Below are positions 1 through 7,561 of a DNA stretch of 64,000 bases, one piece after another. Numbering within the stretch: position 1 is the stretch's first letter; each line of letters begins with the position of its first letter. Source of the DNA: AWTP1-13 sp963775835 (lineage in GTDB: Bacteria; Pseudomonadota; Alphaproteobacteria; Rhizobiales; Hyphomicrobiaceae). A program made the position numbers and the translations under genes. Below the pieces are notes generated by a model. The model worked only from the letters and a program-made list of their open reading frames with translations. It ran no database searches and was not told the DNA's origin. The stretch is taken from the NCBI GenBank assembly GCA_963775835.1, contig CAVZKV010000016.1:124001-188000 (forward strand), in the 5' to 3' direction.

Positions 1-347
1 GGTCAGGCCGCGCTTGGGGCAAAAAGGGGCTCGCGCACCAGCGATCAACTTTGCTTGGGCCGACTTTGCCTGGGCCGGCTTTGCTTGGGCCGACTTTGCT
101 TGAGCTAGGGCGCGGGTTGCAGCCCGCGCTGGAGAAAAGCCCGGCAGGCCTGGCGCAGCCCCTACCGGGCATGCCCCAACCGGCAACGGCCTTGGTTGAG
201 CGGTGGCGCGGCGCTGTCCGCACAAGGGCGTTGCACCCAAGCGATCGGTTTCGGACCGGAAAACGCGTATCCGCGTCCCGCGGCGAAAGAAACGAGGTGC
301 CGGCGTCCGCGGTGCCCCCCAGTGCGTGCGCCGCCCGGGGCCTCGAC
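1..347. other. Left-end stretch without a convincing gene
   Basis: No supportable gene was found here. The only structure is the short tandem array at 48-105. An open frame crosses the stretch on the plus strand, but its composition is Ala/Arg/Pro/Gly-rich and it has no ribosome-binding site, so it looks like a GC-rich accident. The window edge cuts whatever lies to the left. Confidence 0.5.
48..105. repeat. 15-bp tandem array, about 3.9 copies
   Basis: The unit is ACTTTGCTTGGGCCG with one or two substitutions per copy (copies start at 48, 63, 78 and 93; the last is incomplete). It shares a TTGGGCC core with other short arrays in the window. It lies in non-coding DNA near the left edge. Confidence 0.85.
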
Positions 348-596
348 CTAGGGCTTGAGCTCCGATGGGACTTTGCCGCCGTTTTCGGCGAGTTTGACCA
401 TGACCTGTTTGTGCAGCCAGACGTTCATCGCGCAGGATCTTTCGTGCGCCCAGAGAGTGAAGCTCGATTGCAAGTTGTTTAGTGCGGCGAGGCCGCTGTC
501 GAGCTTGAGAAGTTGGCTGTCACGAGACGCGCATGGGCCGCGGCCGATGCGCGGGCCGGACGGCTGCGTCGCGACGGTCCGGAACTTCGGCCTCAA
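348..596 (-). CDS. Hypothetical protein, 82 aa, TTG start
   Basis: I do not recognise this protein. It is kept because its codons end mostly in G or C over the last 55 residues and the product is not the Arg/Pro-rich type that shadow frames give here. It contains a short Trp/His segment (residues 48-62, with WAHERS and VWLHKQ) and has no signal peptide or membrane segment. The only in-frame upstream start is a TTG at 596; an ATG at 428 would leave 26 residues. It could be a remnant of a longer gene. Confidence 0.4.
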   Translation of the reverse strand: MRPKFRTVATQPSGPRIGRGPCASRDSQLLKLDSGLAALNNLQSSFTLWAHERSCAMNVWLHKQVMVKLAENGGKVPSELKP

Positions 597-752
597 TTTG
601 GCATTTCTTGTCTTTTAGCGCCGGCGCGGGTCTGCGAGCTCGGTGTGCGCGTGCCGGGTCAGGTCAAGCGTGCGGGGGGTGCGGCCCGACGAGGTGGTCG
701 CGGCCAGTGGTTTTTGCGCGGCGGTGCGACGATGGCCTAGGAGGTGCGTGAC

Positions 753-920
753 ATGTCGCGTGGAGATCGGGGCTTTGCCCTGTTCTTGGTGGTGATGCTG
801 GTCGCAATCACAGCCTTGTTTTATGAGCTGTTCCCGCGGCACGGGGAACAAGGCCCAAGGGGTGAGGGCGCTTCGGCGCCGGCCGGCAATCCGTCGCCGC
901 CACCACCCGCACAAAAATAG
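753..920 (+). CDS. Small single-pass membrane protein, 55 aa
   Basis: This short frame begins at an ATG preceded by a clear AGGAGG at 739-744. The product begins MSRGDRGFALFLVVMLVAIT, has one hydrophobic helix (about residues 8-25), and ends in a Gly/Pro-rich tail with PSPPPPAQK. The positive residues before the helix predict a cytoplasmic N-terminus and an exported tail. Function is unknown. The ribosome-binding site and the membrane-protein character are the main evidence that it is real. Confidence 0.55.
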   Translation: MSRGDRGFALFLVVMLVAITALFYELFPRHGEQGPRGEGASAPAGNPSPPPPAQK

Positions 921-1052
921 CCCGCGCGCGCAGGCATTTGGGCTGCAAGCCCACGCCGCGCGCCTTGGGAGCGCTGCTCGCCCGGCGTGGGCGCTCGAAA
1001 AGCTCAGCCGACGCGATGACATTGGGTCCGCTGGGACGTTCGCCGGTCCCCG

Positions 1053-1340
1053 TCAGTAGCCGCTGTAGTAGTAGCGCCGGCGCGGCACCGCTCTGCAAGA
1101 GATGCCGCGGCAGCCGTCGCCGACCCAGGCGCATTGCGATTTTGCGAGACAGGCATCCCGGCTTCGCATGCTGCCACAATAGGCGGCGATGGTTTGGGGC
1201 GGCGGACATTCCTCGTCTGCATAAACGATCGGTGATATCCGCCGGATGTCTGGCGGCGGGCGCTCGGCATAGCGCTCCGAATATTTTTCGGCGGCGCAGC
1301 CAGCCAGCACTAGCACCGCGAAGATGAGCCCCCAACGCAT
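1053..1340 (-). CDS. Small Cys-rich lipoprotein
   Basis: The 95-residue product starts MRWGLIFAVLVLAGCAAE, a signal peptide with a typical lipobox (LAGC), so Cys15 should be lipidated and the protein held in the outer or inner membrane. The mature part has further cysteines in pairs (CPPPQTIAAYC, CLAKSQC, CRGISC), suggesting disulfides in the periplasm, and ends in a Tyr-rich tail. The ATG at 1340 was chosen over a start 30 bp upstream because it follows GAGGG and puts the signal peptide at the N-terminus. No family was recognised. Confidence 0.75.
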   Translation of the reverse strand: MRWGLIFAVLVLAGCAAEKYSERYAERPPPDIRRISPIVYADEECPPPQTIAAYCGSMRSRDACLAKSQCAWVGDGCRGISCRAVPRRRYYYSGY

Positions 1341-1529
1341 AACGCATCCCTCAACACGTCGCGATGGCAAACCATAGTGTCAGCGGCAGGAATTGGCTAG
1401 TGACGCACAAGACACAGCGGCCCTTCTCGTGTGGACGATTCTGGTCTTGTTGCCGCGCGTCGACACCCATTTGCGGACTGGATTTGGGCGGGGCCCGCGA
1501 GAGAGTCTTGCACGGTCTCGCACGTGCCT

Positions 1530-1988
1530 CTAGTGCCGATGCGGCTCGGCCGCGGCCGGCGGCCCCACAACCACATCGACCACGATCCGTCCCCCCACAT
1601 CGAACTCCAGCGCCAGCTTGAAGGTCTGATGCTCGAGTAGGGCCCGCTTCAAGCCCACCATGGCCAGGTGCGGACCGCTGGCGCTGAGCACGAGATCCTC
1701 ACCCGCGCCGATCGGCAGCGCGGCGACCGGCTTGGGCTCACCCTGATCGGCGCTTGCCCCATGAAATTCGACCTTAGTGGCAACCGGGCTCAAGGCCCGC
1801 ATCAGACGGTCCGGCAGGTTCGCGCGATTTCGGATGGTCAGGTAGACCAACTGCATGTCTTGGCCGGCAGCCATGGCCGGCGCCCAGGGCTGCACGATTT
1901 CGATAGCGGACGGACCATGGTCGTGCGCCATGACGGAAGCGGCGGCGCTCGCGCACCAGACGAGCAACACAAGGGCTGAACGTTTCAT
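1530..1988 (-). CDS. PCuAC-type periplasmic copper chaperone
   Basis: The 152-residue product has a signal peptide (cleavage near AASVMA) and a domain of the PCu(A)C/DUF461 family, which carries Cu(I) in the periplasm to cytochrome oxidase or copper exporters. Family signatures seen are VYLTIRNRANLPDRL, then VEFHGAS and GPHLAMVGLKRAL. The family copper site is usually His, then Met about ten residues on, then HxM. Here the first His (H76) and H107 are present, but the expected Met after H76 is replaced within EPKPV and the second Met lies at H+3, not H+2. A His-rich start (HDH) and C-terminal HRH might supply other ligands. It is the most distal gene of the minus-strand copper cluster. Confidence 0.85.
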   Translation of the reverse strand: MKRSALVLLVWCASAAASVMAHDHGPSAIEIVQPWAPAMAAGQDMQLVYLTIRNRANLPDRLMRALSPVATKVEFHGASADQGEPKPVAALPIGAGEDLVLSASGPHLAMVGLKRALLEHQTFKLALEFDVGGRIVVDVVVGPPAAAEPHRH

Positions 1989-2169
1989 CACCGGCGGCCA
2001 ACTCCCGGCACTGTCCTGGCATCATTGGGCTGCTGAGGAGCCCCCGCCCGCCATGGGGTTCGCGCGTTTGTCGGCCCCAGCAATAGCCGCAACACCCAAG
2101 GCCGGTCCAGAGGTCGCTTGCGCCGAGCGGCCTCCAGCCTACTTGCCCCCCAGCCTACTGCCCTCAGGC

Positions 2170-2541
2170 CTACTGCAAGATTGGCCGTTTACGGCGCGAG
2201 ACCGTCTCGCTTTGCTGACGCACGTCGCGCCACAACGAGCGGGCATCGTCCAGACCGATGGCGTAGGGGGGATCATCATCGAATTTGATGAGCACCAACC
2301 GCGCATGGGTGGCATGGCCGACCTTGCAGGTCCTGGGCATTTTGGTGAGGGCGGTGTCCCCGGTCTCTTCCTTGCTCTCCGTTAAGGATTGCAGCACGGG
2401 CACGAGATCCTTGGCCACGCCGCGCGAGAGCCTGAGGGTATGTCGTGCTCCCTTGGCATCGACGAAGGTCAGCTCGAACGCCGTGCGATCCCCGGTCGCG
2501 TTGGTTTCCACGAGCGATTGCGCATTGAACTTATCCAGCAT
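2170..2541 (-). CDS. Conserved-looking hypothetical protein in the copper cluster
   Basis: The 123-residue product has no signal peptide or membrane helix and begins MLDKFNAQSLVETNATGDRT. The start at 2541 is preceded by a strong G-run ribosome-binding site (about 2546-2551). An N-terminal beta-rich part is followed by a segment with LIKFDDDPPYAIGLDDA near residues 90-108. It lies 88 bp downstream of copD on the same strand and may be co-transcribed with it. I recognise no family, and a copper role is inferred only from position. Confidence 0.65.
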   Translation of the reverse strand: MLDKFNAQSLVETNATGDRTAFELTFVDAKGARHTLRLSRGVAKDLVPVLQSLTESKEETGDTALTKMPRTCKVGHATHARLVLIKFDDDPPYAIGLDDARSLWRDVRQQSETVSRRKRPILQ

Positions 2542-2629
2542 GTCAGCCCCCCAATGGCCAGAGCCAACATGATGAAACTCGAATCGGGTCCCCCACAAGG
2601 GCATTTGGGCCACGGCCAAAGGGCGGTCC

Positions 2630-3557
2630 TCAGTCGACGGGCGCAAGCGAACTCAGCGCCGCCGCCAGCGCGACAAGGCCAAGGCCGATGATGTGCTCGG
2701 CGGCGACCGTGCGCGACAAGGCCCAGATCTGGGCCCGGATCTGGGCCCGGATCTGGGCCCTCTGGGCCTGGTCGTGCCCCGCTTGCCGGCGCAGCCGACG
2801 CAGAAAGATCCATCGGTTTGCGGCGGCAATGGCGATCAGCACCGCGAACAGGGCGATCTTGCCGAGCAGCACCCTGCCATAGGGAGTGCGGCCGAGGTCG
2901 GCGAAGCCCTGCATGTTGAGACCGGCGCTGACGATGCCGCTGGCCAGGATCAGGGCAACGGCGGCCTGCCCCAGGCGCGAAAAGCGTTCAAGGCTGACGC
3001 ACAGGCGCTCCCGATCCCCGCCCGCAAGCGCGTTGGCAAGCGCAAAGCTCAACGGCAGCAGGCCGCCGAGCCATGCCCCGGCGGCCAAGACATGGCAGCC
3101 ATAGGCGAACATCCCGGCGAAGGCGTTCGCGCCCTCCCCGGCGCCCGCGTGTCCCACCCATGCCAGGCTGACCAGCAGGGCGGCGCTGAGGACGGCGTCG
3201 GCGTGCCAGCGGTTTGGCCTGCCGCTGCGGCTGGCGGCCCATAGCAGCAAGGCGCCGAGAGCCACCAGGCGCACGAGCCAGACGCGGCCAAAGCCGGTCG
3301 CAAGCAAAAAGGCGCGCCAGCTCGAGGCGGACAAGAGGCTGGTGACCTCCTCCGCCATGTCCACCAGCATCAGCCATGACCCAGCCCACGCCGGAGGCCA
3401 GCGCGATGGCCGCCAGCCAGACCTTGATTTTGCCCAGCGCCTCCGCGCCGCCCGGTGGGGGCCCGCCGTAGACGGCAAACAGGGCGGCGCCGAACAGGGC
3501 GAGCAGCGACCACAGGTGCAACCAGCGCACGGTGACCAGTGGCCAAAAGAGCTCCAT
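2630..3557 (-). CDS. copD: CopD-family copper resistance membrane protein, frameshifted
   Basis: CopD proteins are multi-helix inner-membrane proteins that work with CopC in copper import or resistance. The N-terminal part (start at 3557, MELFWPLVTVRWLHLWSLLA) and the rest (VSLAWVGHAGAGEGANAFAG, the conserved CHVLAAGAWLGGLLPL, and later helices) lie in different frames. They join near 3369-3390, at the segment read as GVGWVMADA in one frame and SWLMLVDMAEE in the other. The span of 928 nt is one base over a multiple of three, as expected from a single insertion. The C-terminal cytoplasmic region carries RAQI repeats encoded by a 12-bp tandem array. It follows copC by 15 bp. It is a pseudogene if the frameshift is real. 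Confidence 0.85.
2726..2768. repeat. 12-bp tandem array inside copD
   Basis: Three near-perfect copies of GATCTGGGCCCG, with a partial fourth, start at 2726, 2738 and 2750. On the minus strand they encode the repeated tetrapeptide RAQI in the cytoplasmic C-terminal part of CopD, in front of the last hydrophobic helix. The unit length keeps the frame. Confidence 0.9.
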
Positions 3558-3572
3558 GGGCCAGGTTCACGC

Positions 3573-3947
3573 CTACGGTCGCACTTGAAACGTGAAGCTG
3601 CCTTTGACCTTGTGCGTGTCCGCCGAAATCACGCGCCAGTTGACCTTGTAGGCACCTGGTTTCAGGGGCTCAGCCAGTCGCAACACGAGCGCGGTCTTGT
3701 CGCTCGGGTCGGAGGCCGCGGCGCCGGCGGCAACGGCTTGGCCGGCATTGGTCTCGACGCTGACGTGGGAGACACTGGCCTCGATCGCCTCGTGGAACTG
3801 CAAGCGGATCTCGGTCGGCGCGTTGGCAAGCGTGGCGCCCGCCGCGGGAGAAGACTTCTTTAAATGCGTGTGGGCTTGGGCCGAGCCGGCGAAGCTCAAC
3901 ACGACGAAGGCCAAGAGCGCACCGGCTCGGCCGCACTGTCGGATCAT
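3573..3947 (-). CDS. copC: CopC-type periplasmic copper-binding protein
   Basis: The 124-residue product has a signal peptide ending SAQA, after which the mature protein starts with His (HTHLKKSSPAAG). The N-terminal His is the family's first Cu(II) ligand. A second motif, ADTHKVKGSFTF, carries the Asp-x-His pair that completes the Cu(II) site. The single CopC domain (beta-barrel, about 100 residues) fills the mature protein, so it is full length. The ATG at 3947 has AGGA about 9 bp upstream and places the signal peptide at the N-terminus. It is directly upstream of copD, with which it normally acts. Confidence 0.93.
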   Translation of the reverse strand: MIRQCGRAGALLAFVVLSFAGSAQAHTHLKKSSPAAGATLANAPTEIRLQFHEAIEASVSHVSVETNAGQAVAAGAAASDPSDKTALVLRLAEPLKPGAYKVNWRVISADTHKVKGSFTFQVRP

Positions 3948-4035
3948 GGGGGTCCTCGCAAAGGTTGGCGCCAGCATCTGACCGAACGGCCGCTTGGCCT
4001 AGCGTCTTTTTTGAGATGCTGGCGCAGCAGCGCTG

Positions 4036-4188
4036 CTACTTCTTGGCTGCCTTTACGCATTTGTGCTCGGCATCGAGCGCATATCCCTTCTTGCATTTGG
4101 GATGTGGCGCATCGCCGTGGGCCAGGGCTCGGGGTGTCCACGCGGCCATCAACAGCGCGGCCAGCGCCGCCAGAACGATCGGTCTCAT
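4036..4188 (-). CDS. Small secreted Cys/His peptide of the copper cluster, 50 aa
   Basis: This frame starts at an ATG preceded by a good GGAGAT site. The product has a signal peptide (MRPIVLAALAALLMAAW..., cleavage after ALA), leaving about 27 residues: HGDAPHPKCKKGYALDAEHK followed by CVKAAKK. The two Cys spaced by CKKGYALDAEHKC could form a disulfide, and the His residues could bind metal. It lies 88 bp upstream of copC on the same strand. No named family was recognised; a role as a copper-binding or docking peptide is inference. Confidence 0.7.
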   Translation of the reverse strand: MRPIVLAALAALLMAAWTPRALAHGDAPHPKCKKGYALDAEHKCVKAAKK

Positions 4189-4337
4189 CTCGAAATCTCC
4201 TGCTAGAGATTGACATCGGCTCGGGGATGCCACGGCGAGGTGGGCAATCCCTTTGCACGCGCGCCGTCGGCGGTGGCCCAAGAACAGCGGCCGCGCGCGC
4301 CGGCGCCAGCTCGGGTGACGATAAAAAAGAAAGAGCG

Positions 4338-4748
4338 TTAGGCGCTCACGGCGCCGGGCGGCGCGCGCGGCGAACAGGCCGCCCAGGCCCGCCGCGGTGG
4401 TAGGGGGCAGGGGGCGCTCGCCGCCATGGCGGCATGGAGCTGACGGGGTGGTGTCAGCACGCCGATCGGCACGGCGGCGATCCACGGCAGCTGTGGGCCC
4501 TGACCGGTGCTCAAACCGCACCAAGGACACGCCGGGTTTTCCCGGGCGGGCGCCGGCGTCGGCAGCCCGTCTGGGCCCAGCGCGATCACCCCGTGCGCGG
4601 AGCAAATCGTGAGCTGCAGGTCCTCCAGCAGCATCGCTGTTGCGGTCGACGGCACAAAGGAGGGCGCGCGCGCCAAAGGTTGGCCCGCCACCACCAAGGC
4701 GAGGGCGACGAGAAGCAAAGCGCGCGCCTGCACGTTGAACCAACGCAT
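4338..4748 (-). CDS. DUF2946-like exported protein
   Basis: The 136-residue product has an N-terminal hydrophobic signal/anchor (residues 9-22) and the pattern ICSAHG (Cys49) then CPWCGL (Cys74, Cys77). This matches DUF2946 proteins, often found near copper or TonB-dependent uptake genes. The C-terminal 40 residues are Pro/Ala-rich with further Cys. The start is taken as the ATG at 4748; a GTG six codons upstream is possible and neither has a clear ribosome-binding site. It is the first gene of the minus-strand copper cluster. Family assignment rests on the cysteine pattern and so is moderate. Confidence 0.6.
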   Translation of the reverse strand: MRWFNVQARALLLVALALVVAGQPLARAPSFVPSTATAMLLEDLQLTICSAHGVIALGPDGLPTPAPARENPACPWCGLSTGQGPQLPWIAAVPIGVLTPPRQLHAAMAASAPCPLPPRRAWAACSPRAPPGAVSA

Positions 4749-4858
4749 GCGGAAGCAGGAATTCACAATCCGCAGCCGCGGTCAATCGTCCCGCCGCGGC
4801 TTGCTTTCACGGCCTCGCGAGCGCGTGCCTGACCTTGCGCCTTGGCGCGCGGTTAATT

Positions 4859-5215
4859 ATGCCCCGGGCCGATTCTTTGAGTTCCACCTTCGCGGCCCTC
4901 GCCGACCCCACGCGCCGCGCCATGCTGGCCCGCCTGGCGCTGGGCGAGATGAGCGTCAACGAACTTGCCAAGCCTTTCAAAATGAGCGGGCCGGCCGTCT
5001 GCAAGCACCTCAAGGTGCTCGAGCGGGCCGGCCTCATCACCCGCGGTCGGGCGGCGCAGCGGCGCCCCTGCCGGTTGGCTCCGGCCGGGCTCAAAGAGTC
5101 CGGGCAGGCCAAGTCCGGGCAGGCCAAGTCCGGGCAGGCCAAGCCCAGGCAGGCCAAGCCCGGCAAGGCCGCCGCACCCCGGTTCCCCAAACCCCCACAC
5201 AGCACGAAAGGATGA
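4859..5215 (+). CDS. ArsR-family winged-helix regulator with repeat-derived C-terminus
   Basis: Residues 1-80 are a typical ArsR winged helix of the kind paired with SRPBCC proteins: FAALADPTRRAMLARLALGE, then MSVNELAKPF, then the recognition helix MSGPAVCKHLKVLERAGLI. Relatives continue with a conserved Trp/Tyr-rich helix that helps dimerise. Here the sequence changes at residue 80 into SGQAK repeats and a Lys/Pro-rich tail, encoded by a 15-bp tandem array, and ends at 118 residues. It probably represses its own operon with the SRPBCC and VOC genes. The first 80 residues are intact, so DNA binding may survive; loss of the dimer helix may impair it. Confidence 0.85.
   Translation: MPRADSLSSTFAALADPTRRAMLARLALGEMSVNELAKPFKMSGPAVCKHLKVLERAGLITRGRAAQRRPCRLAPAGLKESGQAKSGQAKSGQAKPRQAKPGKAAAPRFPKPPHSTKG
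5096..5168. repeat. 15-bp tandem array inside the ArsR gene
   Basis: About four to five copies of GTCCGGGCAGGCCAA (three almost identical, later ones diverged) lie at the 3' end of the regulator gene. In the plus frame they encode SGQAK repeated three times, then PRQAK and PGKAA. The unit length preserves the frame. The array begins exactly where similarity to the family ends. Confidence 0.92.
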
Positions 5216-5220
5216 ATGGG

Positions 5221-5709
5221 ATGGCGTCCAACTCCAGCCTAAACCTTGACCAAGACCCTTGCGCGATCATCGCCGTGCGTGAGCTCGAGGCACCGCGCGA
5301 GCTGGTGTTTGCGGTCTGGGCCGACCCCGAGCACCTCGCGCAATGGTGGGGTCCGATCGGGTTTACCACCACCACCAGCGCCTTCGACCTCACCGAGGGT
5401 GGCGTGTGGCGCTTTGTCATGCATGGGCCCGACGGCCGCGATTACCAAAATCGCATCACCTTCGATGAAATTAAGCCGCCGCAGCGCCTCCGTTACCATC
5501 ATGGTGGTGCCGATGCCCTCGAACCCGTACAATTTCGCACGACCGTGACGTTCGAGGACCTTGGCCGTGGCCGAACGCGCCTCACGCTGCACGCGGTGTT
5601 CCCGTCCGCGGCCGAGCGCGAGCGCGTGATCAAGGCCTACCGTGCCGACAAGGGTGCGATCGAGACGCTGTCGCGCCTTGCCGATCATTTGGCCAAATTG
5701 ACCCCTTAA
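5221..5709 (+). CDS. SRPBCC (AHSA1-like) domain protein
   Basis: The 162-residue product is one SRPBCC/START-like hydrophobic-pocket domain: it opens with a strand and AVWADPEHLAQWWGP, continues EGGVWRFVMHGPDGRDY and ends with a long C-terminal helix. Such proteins bind small hydrophobic ligands and are often encoded after an ArsR repressor, as here. The ATG at 5221 has AAAGGA 8 bp upstream; an ATG at 5212 overlaps the regulator's stop (ATGA) and would add three residues. Ligand unknown. Confidence 0.88.
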   Translation: MASNSSLNLDQDPCAIIAVRELEAPRELVFAVWADPEHLAQWWGPIGFTTTTSAFDLTEGGVWRFVMHGPDGRDYQNRITFDEIKPPQRLRYHHGGADALEPVQFRTTVTFEDLGRGRTRLTLHAVFPSAAERERVIKAYRADKGAIETLSRLADHLAKLTP

Positions 5710-5756
5710 GCGTGCGGGCCTTGCGACCCACCAGTGAACAGCAAAGGAGAACAGTC

Positions 5757-6170
5757 GTGGCGCTAACACCTTACCTGTTTTTCGACGGTCGCTGCCAAGA
5801 GGCCATCGAGTTCTACAAACAGACGCTCGGCGCCCAAGTGCAAATGGTGATGCGCTTCAAGGATGGTCCGGACCAGAACATGTGCGCGCCCGGCAACGAA
5901 GATAAGGTCATGCACGCCTGCGTCCGCATCGGCGACACGGCGGTGATGATGTCGGACGGCCGGGCGCAGATGCAGCCCAAGTTCGAGGGCTTTGCGCTCT
6001 CGCTCGATGCCAAGGACGAGGCCGATGCGGAACGCCTCTACGCCGCGCTCGCCCAGGGCGGACAGGCGCAAATGCCGCTGACCGAGACGTTTTTTGCCAA
6101 GCGCTTCGGCATGGTGGCCGACCGCTTCGGCGTCGGCTGGATGCTGATCGCCGGGCCGAAGAACCCCTAG
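5757..6170 (+). CDS. PhnB-like VOC-superfamily protein
   Basis: The 137-residue product starts at a GTG preceded by AAAGGAGA and opens with ALTPYLFFDGRCQEAIEFYK. This is typical of the PhnB/YodA-type glyoxalase-fold proteins, which pair two beta-alpha-beta-beta-beta modules. Later segments (ADTAVMMSDG-like turn, LYAALAQGGQAQMPLTETFF, RFGVGWMLIA) also fit. Metal-binding residues are not certain and no enzyme activity can be assigned. It is the third gene of the ArsR-SRPBCC operon, a common combination. Confidence 0.88.
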   Translation: MALTPYLFFDGRCQEAIEFYKQTLGAQVQMVMRFKDGPDQNMCAPGNEDKVMHACVRIGDTAVMMSDGRAQMQPKFEGFALSLDAKDEADAERLYAALAQGGQAQMPLTETFFAKRFGMVADRFGVGWMLIAGPKNP

Positions 6171-6376
6171 CCGCGCCGCGCCGCGCGAGCCCCCAGATCG
6201 AGCAGCGCTGGTGCGCGCGCCAGCGCACATCGGCGTGCCCAGTTGCCGGCGTCGGTGCGCACGCGGCAGAAATTCGCGGGGAAAGGGGCATTCCTTCCGC
6301 GGTGGAGACCGTGGTATACCAGCCGAGTGAACCAAAAAATCGCGCTGCAAGCGCTGGTTGGAGGAGGAGACCCAAG

Positions 6377-7498
6377 ATGAGTAACAACGCGCAATCCTTT
6401 TCGCGCCGCAAATTCCTAAAATCGGGCGCTTTGGCCGCGGGCGCGGCCGCCACCGCCACGGTTGCCATGCCGCAGGTCTCGCGCGCGCAGACCGTGACCT
6501 GGAAGTATCAGTCGACCTGGCCCACCAAGGACATCTTCCACGAGTTCGCCGTCGACTATGCCAAAAAAGTCAACGACATGTCCGGCGGTCGCCTGAAGCT
6601 CGACGTTTTGGCCGCGGGTGCCGTCGTGCCCGCCTTCCAGGTGCAGGACGCGGTGCATTCGGGCGTTCTCGACGGTGGTCACGGCGTGACGGTGTACTGG
6701 TATGGTAAGAACAAAGCTGCCTCGCTGTTTGGCACGCCGCCCTCGATGGGATGGGACGCTAACAGCTTGCTCGCCTGGTTTTATCACGGTGGCGGCGAGG
6801 CGCTCTACAATGAGCTCATCAACGACATTCTAAAGATCAACGCCGTCGGCTTTCTTTATTATCCGATGCCCAACCAACCGCTCGGCTGGTTCAAGAAAGA
6901 AATCAAGAGCGCCGATGACTTCAAGGGCATGAAGTATCGCACCGTCGGCTTGTCGGCGGACCTGTTCAAGGAAATGGGCGCGGCGGTGACTATTCTGCCG
7001 GGCGGTGAAATCGTGCCCGCCATCGACCGCGGCCTGATCGATGGGGCGGAGTTCAACAACCCCTCCTCCGATCTGCTGTTGGGTTTCCCGGACGTCTCCA
7101 AGAACTTTATGGTGCGCAGCCACCATCAGCAGGGTGAGTGCTTTGAGTTGAGCTTCAACAAAGCCAAATTCAACGCGTTGCCCGCCGAGCTCAAGTCGAT
7201 CCTGAGGTATGCCGCCTTTGCGGCCAGCGCCGATCAGTCCTACATGGCGCATGACCGCTATGCCAAGGACCTCGAGGCGATCAAGGCGCGTGGCGTGAAT
7301 GTGGTCAAGACGCCCGACGCCGTGCTCGAAGCCCAGCTCAAGGCCTGGGATGCGATCATCGCCGCCAACAAGGACCCCTACTTCGTCAAGGTTTTGGACT
7401 CGCAAAAAGCCTGGTGCAAGCGCGTCACCCCCTACTTCCTGACGAATAACCTCACCACCGCACAGCAAGAGACGGCCTATAAGCACTTCTTCGGCTGA
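6377..7498 (+). CDS. dctP: TRAP transporter solute-binding protein, DctP family
   Basis: The 373-residue product is the periplasmic receptor of a TRAP transporter for carboxylate-like solutes. It has a Tat-type signal (SRRKFLKSGALAAGAAATA), so it is probably exported folded. The mature part shows family features: VTWKYQSTWPTKDIFHEFA, the contact region GMKYRTVGLSADLFKEMGA with an Arg that usually clamps the carboxylate, and GGEIVPAIDRGLIDGAEF. The last is like TakP-type receptors for 2-oxo acids, but the ligand is not certain. The ATG at 6377 follows GGAGGAGGAGA. The two permease genes follow at once. Confidence 0.93.
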   Translation: MSNNAQSFSRRKFLKSGALAAGAAATATVAMPQVSRAQTVTWKYQSTWPTKDIFHEFAVDYAKKVNDMSGGRLKLDVLAAGAVVPAFQVQDAVHSGVLDGGHGVTVYWYGKNKAASLFGTPPSMGWDANSLLAWFYHGGGEALYNELINDILKINAVGFLYYPMPNQPLGWFKKEIKSADDFKGMKYRTVGLSADLFKEMGAAVTILPGGEIVPAIDRGLIDGAEFNNPSSDLLLGFPDVSKNFMVRSHHQQGECFELSFNKAKFNALPAELKSILRYAAFAASADQSYMAHDRYAKDLEAIKARGVNVVKTPDAVLEAQLKAWDAIIAANKDPYFVKVLDSQKAWCKRVTPYFLTNNLTTAQQETAYKHFFG

Positions 7499-7561
7499 TC
7501 CAAGCTGGCGCCGTCGCGGGTGCGGCCCGCGACGGTCCTTCTCATCTCCCGAGACGACCCC

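Noticed and set aside
51..482. A 143-codon plus frame at the left end
   Set aside because: Its start lies in a tandem array, it has no ribosome-binding site, and the composition is that of a random GC-rich frame.
4026..4037. 12-bp perfect palindrome AGCAGCGCTGCT at the end of the small Cys/His gene
   Set aside because: It has no loop and no T run next to it on the right side; too short to call an operator or terminator.
4507..5220. N-terminal extension of the SRPBCC protein by about 240 residues
   Set aside because: The extension overlaps the ArsR gene in another frame and is Arg/Pro-rich; the start at 5221 has a ribosome-binding site and fits the domain.
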